DNA of 64,000 nt, from the NCBI GenBank assembly GCA_031769625.1, contig JAUIMM010000572.1, positions 8,632,095 to 8,696,094 on the forward strand, in the 5' to 3' direction. The position numbers were made by a program, and so were the translations under genes. The notes beneath the pieces were generated by a model. That model saw only the letters and a list, made by a program, of their open reading frames with translations. It had not been told where the DNA came from and did no database searches. Origin of the DNA: Taudactylus pleione. Its lineage: Eukaryota > Chordata > Amphibia > Anura > Myobatrachidae. Below, one piece after another: positions 35,335 through 49,273 of the stretch. Every line of letters begins with the position of its first letter. The first letter of the stretch is position 1.

Positions 35335-35781
35335 GTAATTAATGATTATTAATGATTATTAATTACCGATAATTCTCAGGCTAGACTGTTTCTAGTCCTG
35401 CAGAGGCACGATGATATGTTCCTGCTATACATTGATACTTACAAAAATGTCTATTTGCCATGGACTCTTCTACTTATGCAACACTGTGATTTGGTAGTGT
35501 CAGATACACAGTAATTGTGTTTATCTCAGGGTGCAGTATATCTCAGCTGTTCACTCTCCCTGTTTTACTCCATAAATCTTGCTTTTTAGTCAAAATCCCA
35601 AACAGCATTACACTCACCTTTCCCAACCAAGAATCTTTGGGGTGGTTTTTCAAACGCCTGGGCTTAATGTTGGGAAAATGTGAATCTTTTGATTAGAAGG
35701 TTTGCCTCCAATGTCTAATATTTCAAGATAGATCATAGATAGATAGGTAGCTCGATCATTGATAGATAGACGCTCGTTAGA

Positions 35782-37311
35782 TACAGATGTGTCCACATAT
35801 ATCTGTCCTCCATGCTGTTACGTTTAGCGTCCTGGACTCCCCTACTGAGGGGCTGGAAGTTGTGGTCCCGGGTCAATGATGGAGTCAGGAGCGAGGGGCC
35901 TGGATGTTCAGTCTTCTCGTCCACAAGCATCGGATGTTGGCGAGACCTGACCGAGGGTGCGGAGTCCTACCTGCCGGGAGGTGTTCACCAGTGACCCCTC
36001 CAAGCAGGATATGGGTTTCAGCTGCACCCGGCAAGCAGGTCGCGGCCCCCAGATCAGGGATCTGATGCGAGTGGGAATAGAGAAAGACACACCGCTTTAG
36101 CCCACTGGAAATATAATCTCTGTACCACTAGTACAGAGAAGCACAATAGAGATGATTCCTGAAGAGGTGCTGAGGCAGAGCAGAGGGAGAGAATCCACTG
36201 AGGAGTAGGTTGTGCAGCTAGTACTGCAAGGAAGTGAGGATATGCTGCAGTCACTGAAGGAGAGTGGTGATAGCACCAGTTTGGATGACGTGATGTCTGC
36301 ACACTGATGCTCGAGGATATGACACTGGTAAATAGCAAATGGGCAAGGATGTACTATCACACTGCTGCACAAGGATATGGCACTTTGTAAATAATCACTA
36401 GGACTCAGTACATAGAAGATGTACAGAGCATATACTGGAAATACCACTGGGAAGAGTCTCTGGAAGATTGCATGTGAAGCCTGGACGAAGCAAACAGCAA
36501 CCATCTGGGAATATCGAAGTTGCTCAGGCAATTTCCTGTTCACCTGGAGTCCTGTTTATACCCCCAGGCAGCTGTCCATTGGATAAGCAAGTCAGCTGAG
36601 AACTGACACAGCTACCACTGGATAAGGATCCATCAGGTGATTCAACCAAGATGGCTGCGCCCATGACCATCGCCGCAGGAACTTCAATATGGAGGATTGT
36701 GTGACAGTCACCTGGGCCCCGGGGAGAATACTCAGCAAGTCACCTACCGCTGCACCTGACGTCTCACTGCTCTCGCTAATGAGGGGAAGCCGGCGCTACG
36801 GTAAATAACAGCCGATCCCAGGCAGGATCCTGACACATGCGCTATTAGACGTGTTATAAATAATGCGTGAGCGCCATGTGACTCAGTATCACAGAGCATC
36901 TTTCCATGCGACTTTTGCCCTTAAAATGTGCCTTTATTTGCAAAGCGATGCGTATAGGTCGCAAAAGCAGCTTATCCTGATCAAAATGATGTTTGGCATG
37001 GCTTTATTCTGTGTGGGTGACTGCGGCTGTATCTGCATGCAAAATGCAACTTTATAGTGTCACAGCCACTGACACTGTGACGTAGCATTTTGCATGTAGA
37101 TATATCCAGTCGCACACAGAACATAGGCATGCCACATATTTTAATAAGCTGCTTGTACATCCTATTTTGCATCGCTTTGCAAATAAGACACATTTTAAGG
37201 GGAAAGCTGCACAAAAAGATGCTCAGTTCTGTCGTGTCGTGCCACGGTGTAACTCTACTAGAAGGGCTTTTTAATGCACAGGGAAGCTAGGTGTATGTGA
37301 TCACATCTTTA
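35782..37311. mobile_element. Foldback element B, unit 11, split by LTR
   Basis: Left arm 35782-35815; right part 36836-37311 is already the subfamily III form (attagacgtg, gatcacatct). Confidence 0.8.
35816..36835 (-). mobile_element. LTR-like element, unit 11 (II/III switch inside)
   Basis: 1020 bp. Left portion is subfamily II; the last ~45 bp (ggcgctacgg) is subfamily III. Confidence 0.7.
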
Positions 37312-37332
37312 GATTACCCATATATAGATTGT

Positions 37333-37929
<597 letters not shown>

Positions 37930-38452
37930 TACAGATGCGTCCACATACATCTATCCTCCATGTGCTTTGAGATGTGTTAAAAATAATGGGTGAGTACATT
38001 GTGACTCTGTAGCACAGAGCATCTTTCCAGATGACTTTTTCCATTAAAATGTGTCTTATTTGCAAAGCGATGCGAATAGGACGCAAATGCAGCTTATACT
38101 GAATAAAATGATATACGGCATGCCTACTGTATAATCTGTGTGCGACTGAGCTGTATCTGCATGCGATATGCAACTTTACAGTGTCACAGCCGCTGACACT
38201 GAAACGTAGCATTTTGCATACAGATATAGCCACAGTCGCACACAGAACATACTGTAGGCTTGCCGCATATCATTTTATTCAGCATAAGCTGCTTGTCCGT
38301 CCTATTTGCATCACTTTGCGTATAAAATGCAGTTTATGGGATAACGTTTTCACAAAAAGATGCTCTGCTGTAGCGATTCGTGCCACGGTGTAACGCATAT
38401 ACAAGGGCTGTTTAACGCGCAGGGAGGCTGGGTGTATGTGAACACATCTGTA
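37930..38452. mobile_element. Foldback element A, unit 12
   Basis: 523 bp, subfamily III form. The central right arm reads tgacactgaaacg, not tgacactgtaacg. Confidence 0.8.
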
Positions 38453-38610
38453 GATTGCCCATATATAGATAGGTATAGAAATAGATAGTTAGGTAGCTAG
38501 GTATAGTACAAATTCACCTTGCCAACAAGGGCAGGCCCAACTTAGATATATTTGCATGTATAGTGTATAGCAAGAACATGTTATCGCGCCTCTCAATCTT
38601 TGTTTTCTAG

Positions 38611-38753
38611 GTGGGCCTTTTCCATGAATCAAAATGTGAGGTCAACATCTAAGCAAACTACATCGCTGGACTTTTGCGAGGTCTCCTTGATTCCAGATTT
38701 CTACTCATGGCAACGATCAAAGATGAACCAACGGAAGAGGAGACCCATGACAG
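38611..38753 (+). other. Candidate captured exon, unit 12
   Basis: Splice sites kept; ATG at 38707; end reads EEETHDR, the form shared by units 12-19. Confidence 0.4.
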
Positions 38754-39190
38754 GTAATTAATGATTATTAATTACCGATAATTCTCAGGCTAGACTGTTT
38801 CTAGTCCTGCAGAGGCACGATGATATGTTCCTGCTATACATTGATACTTACAAAAATGTCTATTTGCTATGGACTCTTCTACTTATGCGACACTGTGATT
38901 TGGTAGTGTCAGATACAACGTAATTCTGTTTATCTCAGGGTGCAGTATATCTCAGCTGTTCACTCTCCCTGTTTTACTCCATAAATCATGCTTTTTAGTC
39001 AAAATCCCAAACAGCTTTACACTCACCTTTCCCAACCAAGAATCTTTGGGTTGGTTTTTCAAACACCTGGGCTTAATGTTGGGAAAATGTGAATCTTTTG
39101 ATTAGAAGGTTTGCCTCCAATGTCTAATATTTCAAGATAGATCATAGATAGATAGGTAGCTCGATCATTGATAGATAGGCGCTAGTTAGA

Positions 39191-40695
39191 TACAGATGTG
39201 TCCACATATATCTGTCCTCCATGCTGTCATGTTTAGCGTCCTGGACTCCCCTACTGAGGGGCTGGAAGTTGTGGTCCCGGGTCAATGATGGAGTCAGGAG
39301 CGAGGGGCCTGGATGTTCAGTCTTCTCGTCCACAAGCATCGGATGTTGGCCTACCTGCCTGGAGGTGTTCACCAGTGACCCCTCCAAGCAGGATATGGGT
39401 TTCAGCTGCACCCGGCAAGCAGGTCGCGGCCCCCAGATCAGGGATCTGATGCGAGTGGGAATAGAGAAAAACACACCGTTTTAGCCCACTGGAAATATAA
39501 TCTCTGTACCACTAGTACAGAGAAGCACAATAGAGATGCTTCCTGAAGAGGTGCTGAGGCAGAGCAGAGGGAGAGAATCCACTGAGGAGTAGGTTGTGCA
39601 GCTAGTACTGCAAGGAAGTGAGCATATGCTGCAGTCACTGAAGGAGAGTGGTGATAGCACCAGTTTGGATGACGTGATGTCTGCACACTGATGCTCGAGG
39701 ATATGACACTGGTAAATAGCAAACGGGCAAGGATGTACTATCACACTGCTGCACAAGGATTTGGCACTTTGTAAATAATCACTAGGACTCAGTACATAGG
39801 AGATGTACAGAGCATATACTGGAAATACCACTGGGAAGAGTCTCTGGAAGATTGCATGTGAAGCCTGGACGAAGCAAACAGCAACCATCTGGGAATAACG
39901 AAGTTGCTCAGGCAATTTCCTGTTCACCTGGAGTCCTGTTTATACCCCCAGGCTGCTGTCCATTGGATAAGCAAGTCAGCTGAGAACTGACACAGCTACC
40001 ACTGGATAAGGATCCATCAGGTGATTCAGCCAAGATGGCTGCGCCCATGACCATCGCCGCAGGAACTTCAATATGGAGGATTGTGTGACAGTCACCTGGG
40101 CCCCGGGGAGAATACTCAGCAAGTCACCTACCGCTGCACCTGACATCTCACTGCTCTCGCTAATGAGGGGAAGCCGGTGCTACAGTAAATAACAGCCGAT
40201 CCCAGGCAGGATCCTGACACATGCGCTATTAGACGTGTTATAAATTACGCGTGAGCGCCATGTGACTCAGTATCACAGAGCATCTTTCCATGCGACTTTT
40301 GCCCTTAAAATGTGCCTTTATTTGCAAAGCGATGCGTATAGGTCGCAAAAGCAGCTTATCCTGATCAAAATGATGTTTGGCATGGCTTTATTCTGTGTGG
40401 GTGACTGCGGCTGTATCTGCATGCAAAATGCAACTTTATAGTGTCACAGCCACTGACACTGTGACGCAGCATTGTGCATGTAGATATATCCAGTCGCACA
40501 CAGAACATAGGCATGCCACATATTTTAATAAGCTGCTTCCTCATCCTATTTTGCATCGCTTTGCAAATAAGACACATTTTAAGGGGATAGCTGCACGAAA
40601 AGATGCTCAGTTCTGTCGTGTCGTGCCACGGTATAACTCTACTAGAAGGGCTTTTTAATGCACAGGGAAGCTAGGTGTATGTGAACACATCTTTA
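39191..40695. mobile_element. Foldback element B, unit 12, split by LTR
   Basis: Arms at 39191-39224 and 40220-40695; has cttcctcatcc and a private gcattgtgcatg. Confidence 0.8.
39225..40219 (-). mobile_element. LTR-like element, unit 12 (25-bp deletion)
   Basis: 995 bp, TGTCATG start. Confidence 0.7.
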
Positions 40696-40719
40696 GATTA
40701 CCCATATATAGATTGTTAT

Positions 40720-40722
<3 letters not shown>

Positions 40723-40773
<51 letters not shown>

Positions 40774-40782
40774 TGATAGATA
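40723..40782. repeat. (GATA)n tract, unit 12
   Basis: 60 bp, no GACA, with a GATT interruption. Confidence 0.95.
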
Positions 40783-41188
40783 GGCAGACTCTAGTTCTTT
40801 GGTACTTATGACTCGTCTTTTGCTGTGTTTCTAATTATCATGCCTTGCATTGCATGTGTTGTTAGTTGTGTGAGCATGTGGTAGGGAATGTAGACTGTAA
40901 GCTCCACTGGGGCAGGGACTAAAGTGAATGGCCAAATATTCTCATGTGTTGTTAGTTGTGTGAGCATGTGGTAGGGAATGTAGACTGTAAGCTCCACTGG
41001 GGAAGGGACTAAAGTGAATGGACAAATATTCTCATGTGTTGTAAGTTGTGTGAGCATGTGGTAGGGAATGTAGACTGTAAGCTCCACTGGGGCAGGGACT
41101 AAAGTGAATGTCCAAATATTCTTTGTAAAGCGCTGCAGAATTTATGTGCGCTATATAAAAAACTGGTAATAAATAATAATTAATTAGA
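40783..41188 (+). repeat. LINE2-like tail and minisatellite, unit 12
   Basis: Three monomers; second has ggggaaggga, shared with units 13 and 17. Confidence 0.75.
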
Positions 41189-41711
41189 TAGAGATGCGTC
41201 CACATACATCTATCCTCCATGTGCTTTGAGATGTGTTAAAAATAATGGGTGAGTACATTGTGACTCTGTAGCACAGAGCATCTTTCCAGATGACTTTTTC
41301 CATTAAAATGTGTCTTATTTGCAAAGCGATGCGAATAGGACGCAAATGCAGCTTATACTGAATAAAATGATATACGGCATGCCTACTGTATAATCTGTGT
41401 GCGACTGAGCTGTATCTGCATGCGATATGCAACTTTACAGTGTCACAGCCGCTGACACTGTAACGTAGCATTTTGCATACAGATATAGCCACAGTCGCAC
41501 ACAGAACATACTGTAGGCTTGCCGCATATCATTTTATTCAGCATAAGCTGCTTGTCCGTCCTATTTGCATCACTTTGCGTATAAAATGCAGTTTATGGGA
41601 TAACGTTTTCACAAAAAGATGCTCTGCTGTACCGATTCGTGCCACGGTGTAACGCATCTACAAGGGCTGTTTAACGCGCAGGGAGGCTGGGTGTATGTGA
41701 ACACATCTGTA
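41189..41711. mobile_element. Foldback element A, unit 13
   Basis: 523 bp, subfamily III form; the first bases read tagagatg. Confidence 0.8.
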
Positions 41712-41873
41712 GATTGCCCATATATAGATAGGTATAGAAATAGATAGTTAGTTAGGTAGCTAGGTATAGTGCAAATTCACCTTGCCAACAAGGACAGGCC
41801 CAACTTAGATATATTTGCATGTGTAGTGTATAGCAAGAACATGTTATCGCGCCTCTCAATCTTTGTTTTCTAG

Positions 41874-42016
41874 GTGGGCCTTTTCCATGAATCAAAATGT
41901 GAGGTCAACATCTAAGCAAACTACATCGCTGGACTTTTGCGAGGTCTCCTTGATTCCAGATTTCTACTCATGGCAACGATCAAAGATGAACCAACGGAAG
42001 AGGAGACCCATGACAG
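41874..42016 (+). other. Candidate captured exon, unit 13
   Basis: Splice sites kept; ATG at 41970; EEETHDR end. Confidence 0.4.
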
Positions 42017-42453
42017 GTAATTAATGATTATTAATTACCGATAATTCTCAGGCTAGACTGTTTCTAGTCCTGCAGAGGCACGATGATATGTTCTTGCTAT
42101 ACATTGATACTTACAAAAATGTCTATTTGCTATGGACTCTTCTACTTATGCGACACTGTGATTTGGTAGTGTCAGATACACCGTAATTCTGTTTATCTCA
42201 GGGTGCAGTATATCTCAGCTGTTCACTCTCCCTGTTTTACTCCATAAATCATGCTTTTTAGTTAAAATCCCAAACAGCATTACACTCACCTTTCCCAACC
42301 AAGAATCTTTGGGGTGGTTTTTCAAACACCTGGGCTTAATGTTGGGAAAATGTGAATCTTTTGATTAGAAGGTTTGCCTCCAATGTCTAATATTTCAAGA
42401 TAGATCATAGATAGATAGGTAGCTCGATCATTGATAGATAGACGCTAGTTAGA

Positions 42454-43983
42454 TACAGATGTGTCCACATATATCTGTCCTCCATGCTGTCACGTTTAGC
42501 GTCCTGGACTACCCTACTGAGGGGCTGGAAGTTGTGGTCCCGGGTCAATGATGGAGTCAGGAGCGAGGGGCCTGGATGTTCAGTCTTCTCGTCCACAAGC
42601 ATCGGATGTTGGCGAGACCTGACCAAGGGTACTGAGTCCTACCTGCCGGGAGGTGTTCACCAGTGACCCCTCCAAGCAGGATATGGGTTTCAGCTGCACC
42701 CGGCAAGCAGGTCGCGGCCCCCAGATCAGGGATCTGATGCGAGTGGGAATAGAGAAAGACACACCGCTTTAGCCCACTGGAAATATAATCTCTGTACCAC
42801 TAGTACAGAGAAGCACAATAGAGATGCTTCCTGAAGAGGTGCTGAGGCAGAGCAGAGGGAGAGAATCCACTGAGGAGTAGGTTGTGCAGCTAGTACTGCA
42901 AGGAAGTGAGGATATGCTGCAGTCACTGAAGGAGAGTGGTGATAGCACCAGTTTGGATGACGTGATGTCTGCACACTGATGCTCGAGGATATGACACTGG
43001 TAAATAGCAAACGGGCAAGGATGTACTATCACACTGCTGCACAAGGATATGGCACTTTGTAAATAATCACTAGGACTCAGTACATAGGAGATGTACAGAG
43101 CATATACTGGAAATACCACTGGGAAGAGTCTCTGGAAGATTGCATTTGAAGCCTGGACGAAGCAAACAGCAACCATCTGGGAATAACGAAGTTGCTCAGG
43201 CAATTTCCTGTTCACCTGGAGTCCTGTTTATACCCCCAGGCAGCTGTCCATTGGATAAGAAAGTCAGCTGAGAACTGACACAGCTTCCACTGGATGAGTA
43301 TCCATCAGGTGATTCAGCCAAGATGGCTGCGCCCATGACTATCGCCACAGGAACTTCAATATGGAGGATTGTGTGACAGTCACCTGGGCCCCGGGGAGAA
43401 TACTCAGCAAGTCACCTACCGCTGTACCTGACGTCTCACTGCTCTCGCTAATGAGGGGAAGCCGGCGCTACGGTAAATAACAGCCGATCCCAGGCAGGAT
43501 CCTGACACATGCGCTATTAGACGTGTTATAAATAATGCGTGAGCGCCATGTGACTCAGTATCACAGAGCATCTTTCCATGCGACTTTTGCCCTTAAAATG
43601 TGCCTTTATTTGCAAAGCGATGCGTATAGGTCGCAAAAGCAGCTTATCCTGATCAAAATGATGTTTGGCATGGCTTTATTCTGTGTGGGTGACTGCGGCT
43701 GTATCTGCATGCAAAATGCAACTTTATAGTGTCACAGCCACTGACACTGTGACGTAGCATTTTGCATGTAGATATATCCAGTCGCACACAGAACATAGGC
43801 ATGCCACATATTTTAATAAGCTGCTTGTACATCCTATTTTGCATCGCTTTGCAAATAAGACACATTTTAAGGGGAAAGCTGCACAAAAAGATGCTCAGTT
43901 CTGTCGTGTCGTGCCACGGTGTAACTCTACTAGAAGGGCTTTTTAATGCACAGGGAAGCTAGGTGTATGTGATCACATCTTTA
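42454..43983. mobile_element. Foldback element B, unit 13, split by LTR
   Basis: Arms at 42454-42487 and 43508-43983; has gatcacatct as in unit 11. Confidence 0.8.
42488..43507 (-). mobile_element. LTR-like element, unit 13
   Basis: 1020 bp, TGTCACG start; gcttccactggatgag shared with unit 16. Confidence 0.7.
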
Positions 43984-44004
43984 GATTACCCATATATAGA
44001 TTGT

Positions 44005-44126
<122 letters not shown>

Positions 44127-44622
44127 GGCAGACTCTAGTTCTTTGGTACTTATGACTCGTCTTTTGCTGTGTTTCTAATTATCATGCCTTGCATTGCATG
44201 TGTTGTTAGTTGTGTGAGCATGTGGTAGGGAATGTAGACTGTAAGCTCCACTGGGGCAGGGACTAAAGTGAATGGCCAAATATTCTCATGTTTTGTAAGT
44301 TGTGTGAGCATGTGGTAGGGAATGTAGACTGTAAGCTCCACTGGGGCAGGGACTAAAGTGAATGGCCAAATATTCTCATGTGTTGTTAGTTGTGTGAGCA
44401 TGTGGTAGGGAATGTAGACTGTAAGCTCCACTGGGGAAGGGACTAAAGTGAATGGACAAATATTCTCATGTGTTGTAAGTTGTGTGAGCATGTGGTAGGG
44501 AATGTAGACTGTAAGCTCCACTGGGGCAGGGACTAAAGTGAATGTCCAAATATTCTCTGTAAAGCGCTGCAGAATTTATGTGCGCTATATAAAAAACTGG
44601 TAATAAATAATAATTAATTAGA
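44127..44622 (+). repeat. LINE2-like tail and minisatellite, unit 13
   Basis: Four monomers; third has ggggaaggga. Confidence 0.75.
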
Positions 44623-45143
44623 TACCGATGCTTCCACATACATCTATCCTCCATGTGCTTTGAGATGTGTTAAAAATAATGGGTGAGTACATTGTGACTC
44701 TGTAGCAGAGCATCTTTCCAGATTACTTTTTCCATTAAAATGTGTCTTATTTGCAAAGCGATGCGAATAGGACGCAAATGCAGCTTATACTGAATAAAAT
44801 GATATACGGCATGCCTACTGTATAATCTGTGTGCGACTGAGCTGTATCTGCATGCGATATGCAACTTTACAGTGTCACAGCCGCTGACACTGTAACGTAG
44901 CATTTTGCATACAGATATAGCCACAGTCGCACACAGAACATACTGTAGGCTTGCCGCATATCATTTTATTCAGCATAAGCTGCTTGTCCGTCCTATTTGC
45001 ATCACTTTGCGTATAAAATGCAGTTTATGGGATAACGTTTTCACAAAAAGATGCTCTGCTGTACCGATTCGTGCCACGGTGTAATGCATCTACAAGGGCT
45101 GTTTAACGCGCAGGGAGGCTGGGTGTATGTGAACACATCTGTA
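44623..45143. mobile_element. Foldback element A, unit 14
   Basis: 521 bp because of a 2-bp deletion (gtagcagagc for gtagcacagagc). Opens taccgatgcttcc. Confidence 0.8.
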
Positions 45144-45303
45144 GATTGCCCATATATATAGATAGGTATAGAAATAGATAGTTAGGTAGCTAGGTATAGT
45201 GCAAATTCACCTTGCCAACAAGGACTGGCCCAACTTAGATATATTTGCATGTGTAGTGTATAGCAAGAACATGTTATCGCGCCTCTCAATCTTTGTTTTC
45301 TAG

Positions 45304-45446
45304 GTGGGCCTTTTCCATGAATCAAAATGTGAGGTCAACATCTAAGCAAACTACATCGCTGGACTTTTGCGAGGTCTCCTTGATTCCAGATTTCTACTCA
45401 TGGCAACGATCAAAGATGAACCAACGGAAGAGGAGACCCATGACAG
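45304..45446 (+). other. Candidate captured exon, unit 14
   Basis: Splice sites kept; ATG at 45400; EEETHDR end. Confidence 0.4.
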
Positions 45447-45883
45447 GTAATTAATGATTATTAATTACCGATAATTCTCAGGCTAGACTGTTTCTAGTCC
45501 TGCAGAGGCACGATGATATGTTCTTGCTATACATTGATACTTACAAAAATGTCTATTTGCTATGGACTCTTCTACTTATGCGACACTGTGATTTGGTAGT
45601 GTCAGATACACCGTAATTCTGTTTATCTCAGGGTGCAGTATATCTCAGCTGTTCACTCTCCCTGTTTTACTCCATAAATCATGCTTTTTAGTTAAAATCC
45701 CAAACAGCATTACACTCACCTTTCCCAACCAAGAATCTTTGGGGTGGTTTTTCAAACACCTGGGCTTAATGTTGGGAAAATGTGAATCTTTTGATTAGAA
45801 GGTTTGCCTCCAATGTCTAATATTTCAAGATAGATCATAGATAGATAGGTAGCTCGATCATTGATAGATAGACGCTAGTTAGA

Positions 45884-47413
45884 TACAGATGTGTCCACAT
45901 ATATCTGTCCTCCATTCTGTCACGTTTAGCGTCCTGGACTACCCTACTGAGGGGCTGGAAGTTGTGGTCCCGGGTCAATGATGGAGTCAGGAGCGAGGGG
46001 CCTGGATGTTCAGTCTTCTCGTCCACAAGCATCAGATGTTGGCGAGACCTGACCAAGGGTACGGAGTCCTACCTGCCGGGAGGCGTTCACCAGTGACCCC
46101 TCCAAGCAGGATATGGGTTTCAGCTGCACCCGGCAAGCAGGTCGCGGCCCCCAGATCAGGGATCTGATGCGAGTGGGAATAGAGAAAGACACACCGCTTT
46201 AGCCCACTGGAAATATAATCTCTGTACCACTAGTACAGAGAAGCACAATAGAGATGCTTCCTGAAGAGGTGCTGAGGCAGAGCAGAGGGAGAGAATCCAC
46301 TGAGGAGTAGGTTGTGCAGCTAGTACTGCAAGGAAGTGAGGATATGCTGCAGTCACTGAAGGAGAGTGGTGATAGCACCAGTTTGGATGACGTGATGTCT
46401 GCACACTGATGCTCGAGGATATGACACTGGTAAATAGCAAACGGGCATGGATGTACTATCACACTGCTGCACAAGGATATGGCACTTTGTAAATAATCAC
46501 TAGGACTCAGTACATAGGAGATGTACAGAGCATATACTGGAAATACCACTGGGAAGAGTCTCTGGAAGATTGCATGTGAAGCCTGGACGAAGCAAACAGC
46601 AACCATCTGGGAATATCGAAGTTGCTCAGGCAATTTCCTGTTCACCTGGAGTCCTGTTTATACCCCCAGGCTGCTGTCCATTGGATAAGCAAGTCAGCTG
46701 AGAACTGACACAGCTACCACTGGATAAGGATCCATCAGGTGATTCAGCCAAGATGGCTGCGCCCATGACCATCGCCGCAGGAACTTCAATATGGAGGATT
46801 GTGTGACAGTCACCTGGGCCCCGGGGAGAATACTCAGCAAGTCACCTACCGCTGCACCTGACGTCTCACTGCTCTCGCTAATGAGGGGAAGCCGGCGCTA
46901 CGGTAAATAACAGCCGATCCCAGGCAGGATCCTGACACATGCGCTATTAGACGTGTTATAAATAACGCGTGAGCGCCATGTGACTCAGTATCACAGAGCA
47001 TCTTTCCATGCGACTTTTGCCCTTAAAATGTGCCTTTATTTGCAAAGCGATGCGTATAGGTCGCAAAAGCAGCTTATCCTGATCAAAATGATGTTTGGCA
47101 TGGCTTTATTCTGTGTGGGTGACTGCGGCTGTATCTGCATGCAAAATGCAACTTTATAGTGTCACAGCCACTGACACTGTGACGTAGCATTTTGCATGTA
47201 GATATATCCAGTCGCACACAGAACATAGGCATGCCACATATTTTAATAAGCTGCTTGTACATCCTATTTTGCATCGCTTTGCAAATAAGACACATTTTAA
47301 GGGGAAAGCTGCACAAAAAGATGCTCAGTTCTGTCGTGTCATGCCACGGTGTAACTCTACTAGAAGGGCTTTTTAATGCACAGTGAAGCTAGGTGTATGT
47401 GAACACATCTTTA
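45884..47413. mobile_element. Foldback element B, unit 14, split by LTR
   Basis: Arms at 45884-45917 and 46938-47413. The left target duplication reads cattc, a private change from catgc. Confidence 0.8.
45918..46937 (-). mobile_element. LTR-like element, unit 14
   Basis: 1020 bp, TGTCACG start; left duplication altered to CATTC. Confidence 0.7.
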
Positions 47414-47440
47414 GATTACCCATATATAGATTGTTATATA

Positions 47441-47448
47441 GATAGATC

Positions 47449-47516
<68 letters not shown>
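47441..47516. repeat. (GATA)n(GACA)n(GATA)n tract, unit 14
   Basis: 76 bp; GATC interruption, GACA at about 47457-47480. Confidence 0.95.
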
Positions 47517-47517
<1 letters not shown>

Positions 47518-48012
47518 GCAGACTCTAGTTCTTTGGTACTTATGACTCGTCTTTTGCTGTGTTTCTAATTTTCATGCCTTGCATTGCATGTGTTGTTAGT
47601 TGTGTGAGCATGTGGTAGGGAATGTAGACTGTAAGCTCCACTGGGGCAGGGACTAAAGTGAATGGCCAAATATTCTCATGTTTTGTAAGTTGTGTGAGCA
47701 TGTGGTAGGGAATGTAGACTGTAAGCTCCACTGGGGCAGGGACTAAAGTGAATGGCCAAATATTCTCATGTGTTGTTAGTTGTGTAAGCATGTTGTAGGG
47801 AATGTAGACTGTAAGCTCCACTGGGGCAGGGACTAAAGTGAATGGCCAAATATTCTCATGTGTTGTAAGTTGTGTGAGCATGTGGTAGGGAATGTAGACT
47901 GTAAGCTCCACTGGGGCAGGGACTAAAGTGAATGTCCAAATATTCTCTGTAAAGCGCTGCAGAATTTATGTGCGCTATTTAAAAAACTGGTAATAAATAA
48001 TAATTAATTAGA
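47517..48012 (+). repeat. LINE2-like tail and minisatellite, unit 14
   Basis: Four monomers; third has gtaagcatgttgtaggg. Confidence 0.75.
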
Positions 48013-48535
48013 TAGAGTTGCGTCCACATACATCTATCCTCCATGTGCTTTGAGATGTGTTAAAAATAATGGGTGAGTACATTGTGACTCTGTAGCACAG
48101 AGCATCTTTCCAGATGACTTTTTCCATTAAAATGTGTCTTATTTGCAAAGCGATGCGAATAGGACGCAAATGCAGCTTATACTGAATAAAATGATATACG
48201 GCATGCCTACTGTATAATCTGTGTGCGACTGAGCTGTATCTGCATGCGATATGCAACTTTACAGTGTCACAGCCGCTGACACTGTAACGTAGCATTTTGC
48301 ATACAGATATAGCCACAGTCGCACACAGAACATACTGTAGGCTTGCCGCTTATCATTTTATTCAGCATAAGCTGCTTGTCCGTCCTATTTGCATCACTTT
48401 GCGTATAAAATGCAGTTTATGGGATAACGTTTTCACAAAAAGATGCTCTGCTGTACCGATTCGTGCCACGGTGTAACGCATCTACAAGGGCTGTTTAACG
48501 CGCAGGGAGGCTGGGTGTATGTGAACACATCTGTA
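48013..48535. mobile_element. Foldback element A, unit 15
   Basis: 523 bp, with ccgcttatc in the right arm, shared with unit 17. Confidence 0.8.
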
Positions 48536-48693
48536 GATTGCCCATATATAGATAGGTATAGAAATAGATAGTTAGGTAGCTAGGTATAGTGCAAATTCAC
48601 CTTGCCAACAAGGACAGGCCCAACTTAGATATATTTGCATGTATAGTGTATAGCAAGAACATGTTATCGCGCCTCTCAATCTTTATTTTCTAG

Positions 48694-48836
48694 GTGGGCC
48701 TTTTCCATGAATCAAAATGTGAGGTCAACATCTAAGCAAACTACATCGCTGGACTTTTGCGAGGTCTCCTTGATTCCAGATTTCTACTCATGGCAACGAT
48801 CAAAGATGAACCAACGGAAGAGGAGACCCATGACAG
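48694..48836 (+). other. Candidate captured exon, unit 15
   Basis: Splice sites kept; one G-to-A change in the pyrimidine tract (ctttattttctag). ATG at 48790; EEETHDR end. Confidence 0.4.
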
Positions 48837-49273
48837 GTAATTAATGATTATTAATTACCGATAATTCTCAGGCTAGACTGTTTCTAGTCCTGCAAAGGCA
48901 CGATGATATGTTCCTGCTATACATTGATACTTACAAAAATGTCTATTTGCTATGGACTCTTCTACTTATGCGACACTGTGATTTGGTAGTGTCAGATACA
49001 CCGTAATTCTGTTTATCTCAGGGTGCAGTATATCTCAGCTGTTCACTCTCCCTGTTTTACTCCATAAATCATGCTTTTTAGTCAAAATCCCAAACAGCTT
49101 TACACTCACCTTTCCCAACCAAGAATCTTTGGGGTGGTTTTTCAAACACCTGGGCTTAATGTTGGGAAAATGTGAATCTTTTGATTAGAAGGTTTGCCTC
49201 CAATGTCTAATATTTCAAGATAGATCATAGATAGATAGGTAGCTCGATCATTGATAGATAGACGCTAGTTAGA

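Larger units (their letters stand above)
37930..41188 (+). repeat. Array unit 12 (3259 bp, subfamily IIIb)
   Basis: The shortest complete unit: 25-bp LTR deletion and only three minisatellite monomers. The LTR starts TGTCATG. B has cttcctcatcc, shared with unit 17. No GACA block. Confidence 0.95.
44623..48012 (+). repeat. Array unit 14 (3390 bp, subfamily IIIa)
   Basis: Foldback A opens taccgatgcttcc, shared with unit 18, and has a private 2-bp deletion. The LTR has gggcatggatg and agcatcagatg, both shared with unit 15. Confidence 0.95.
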
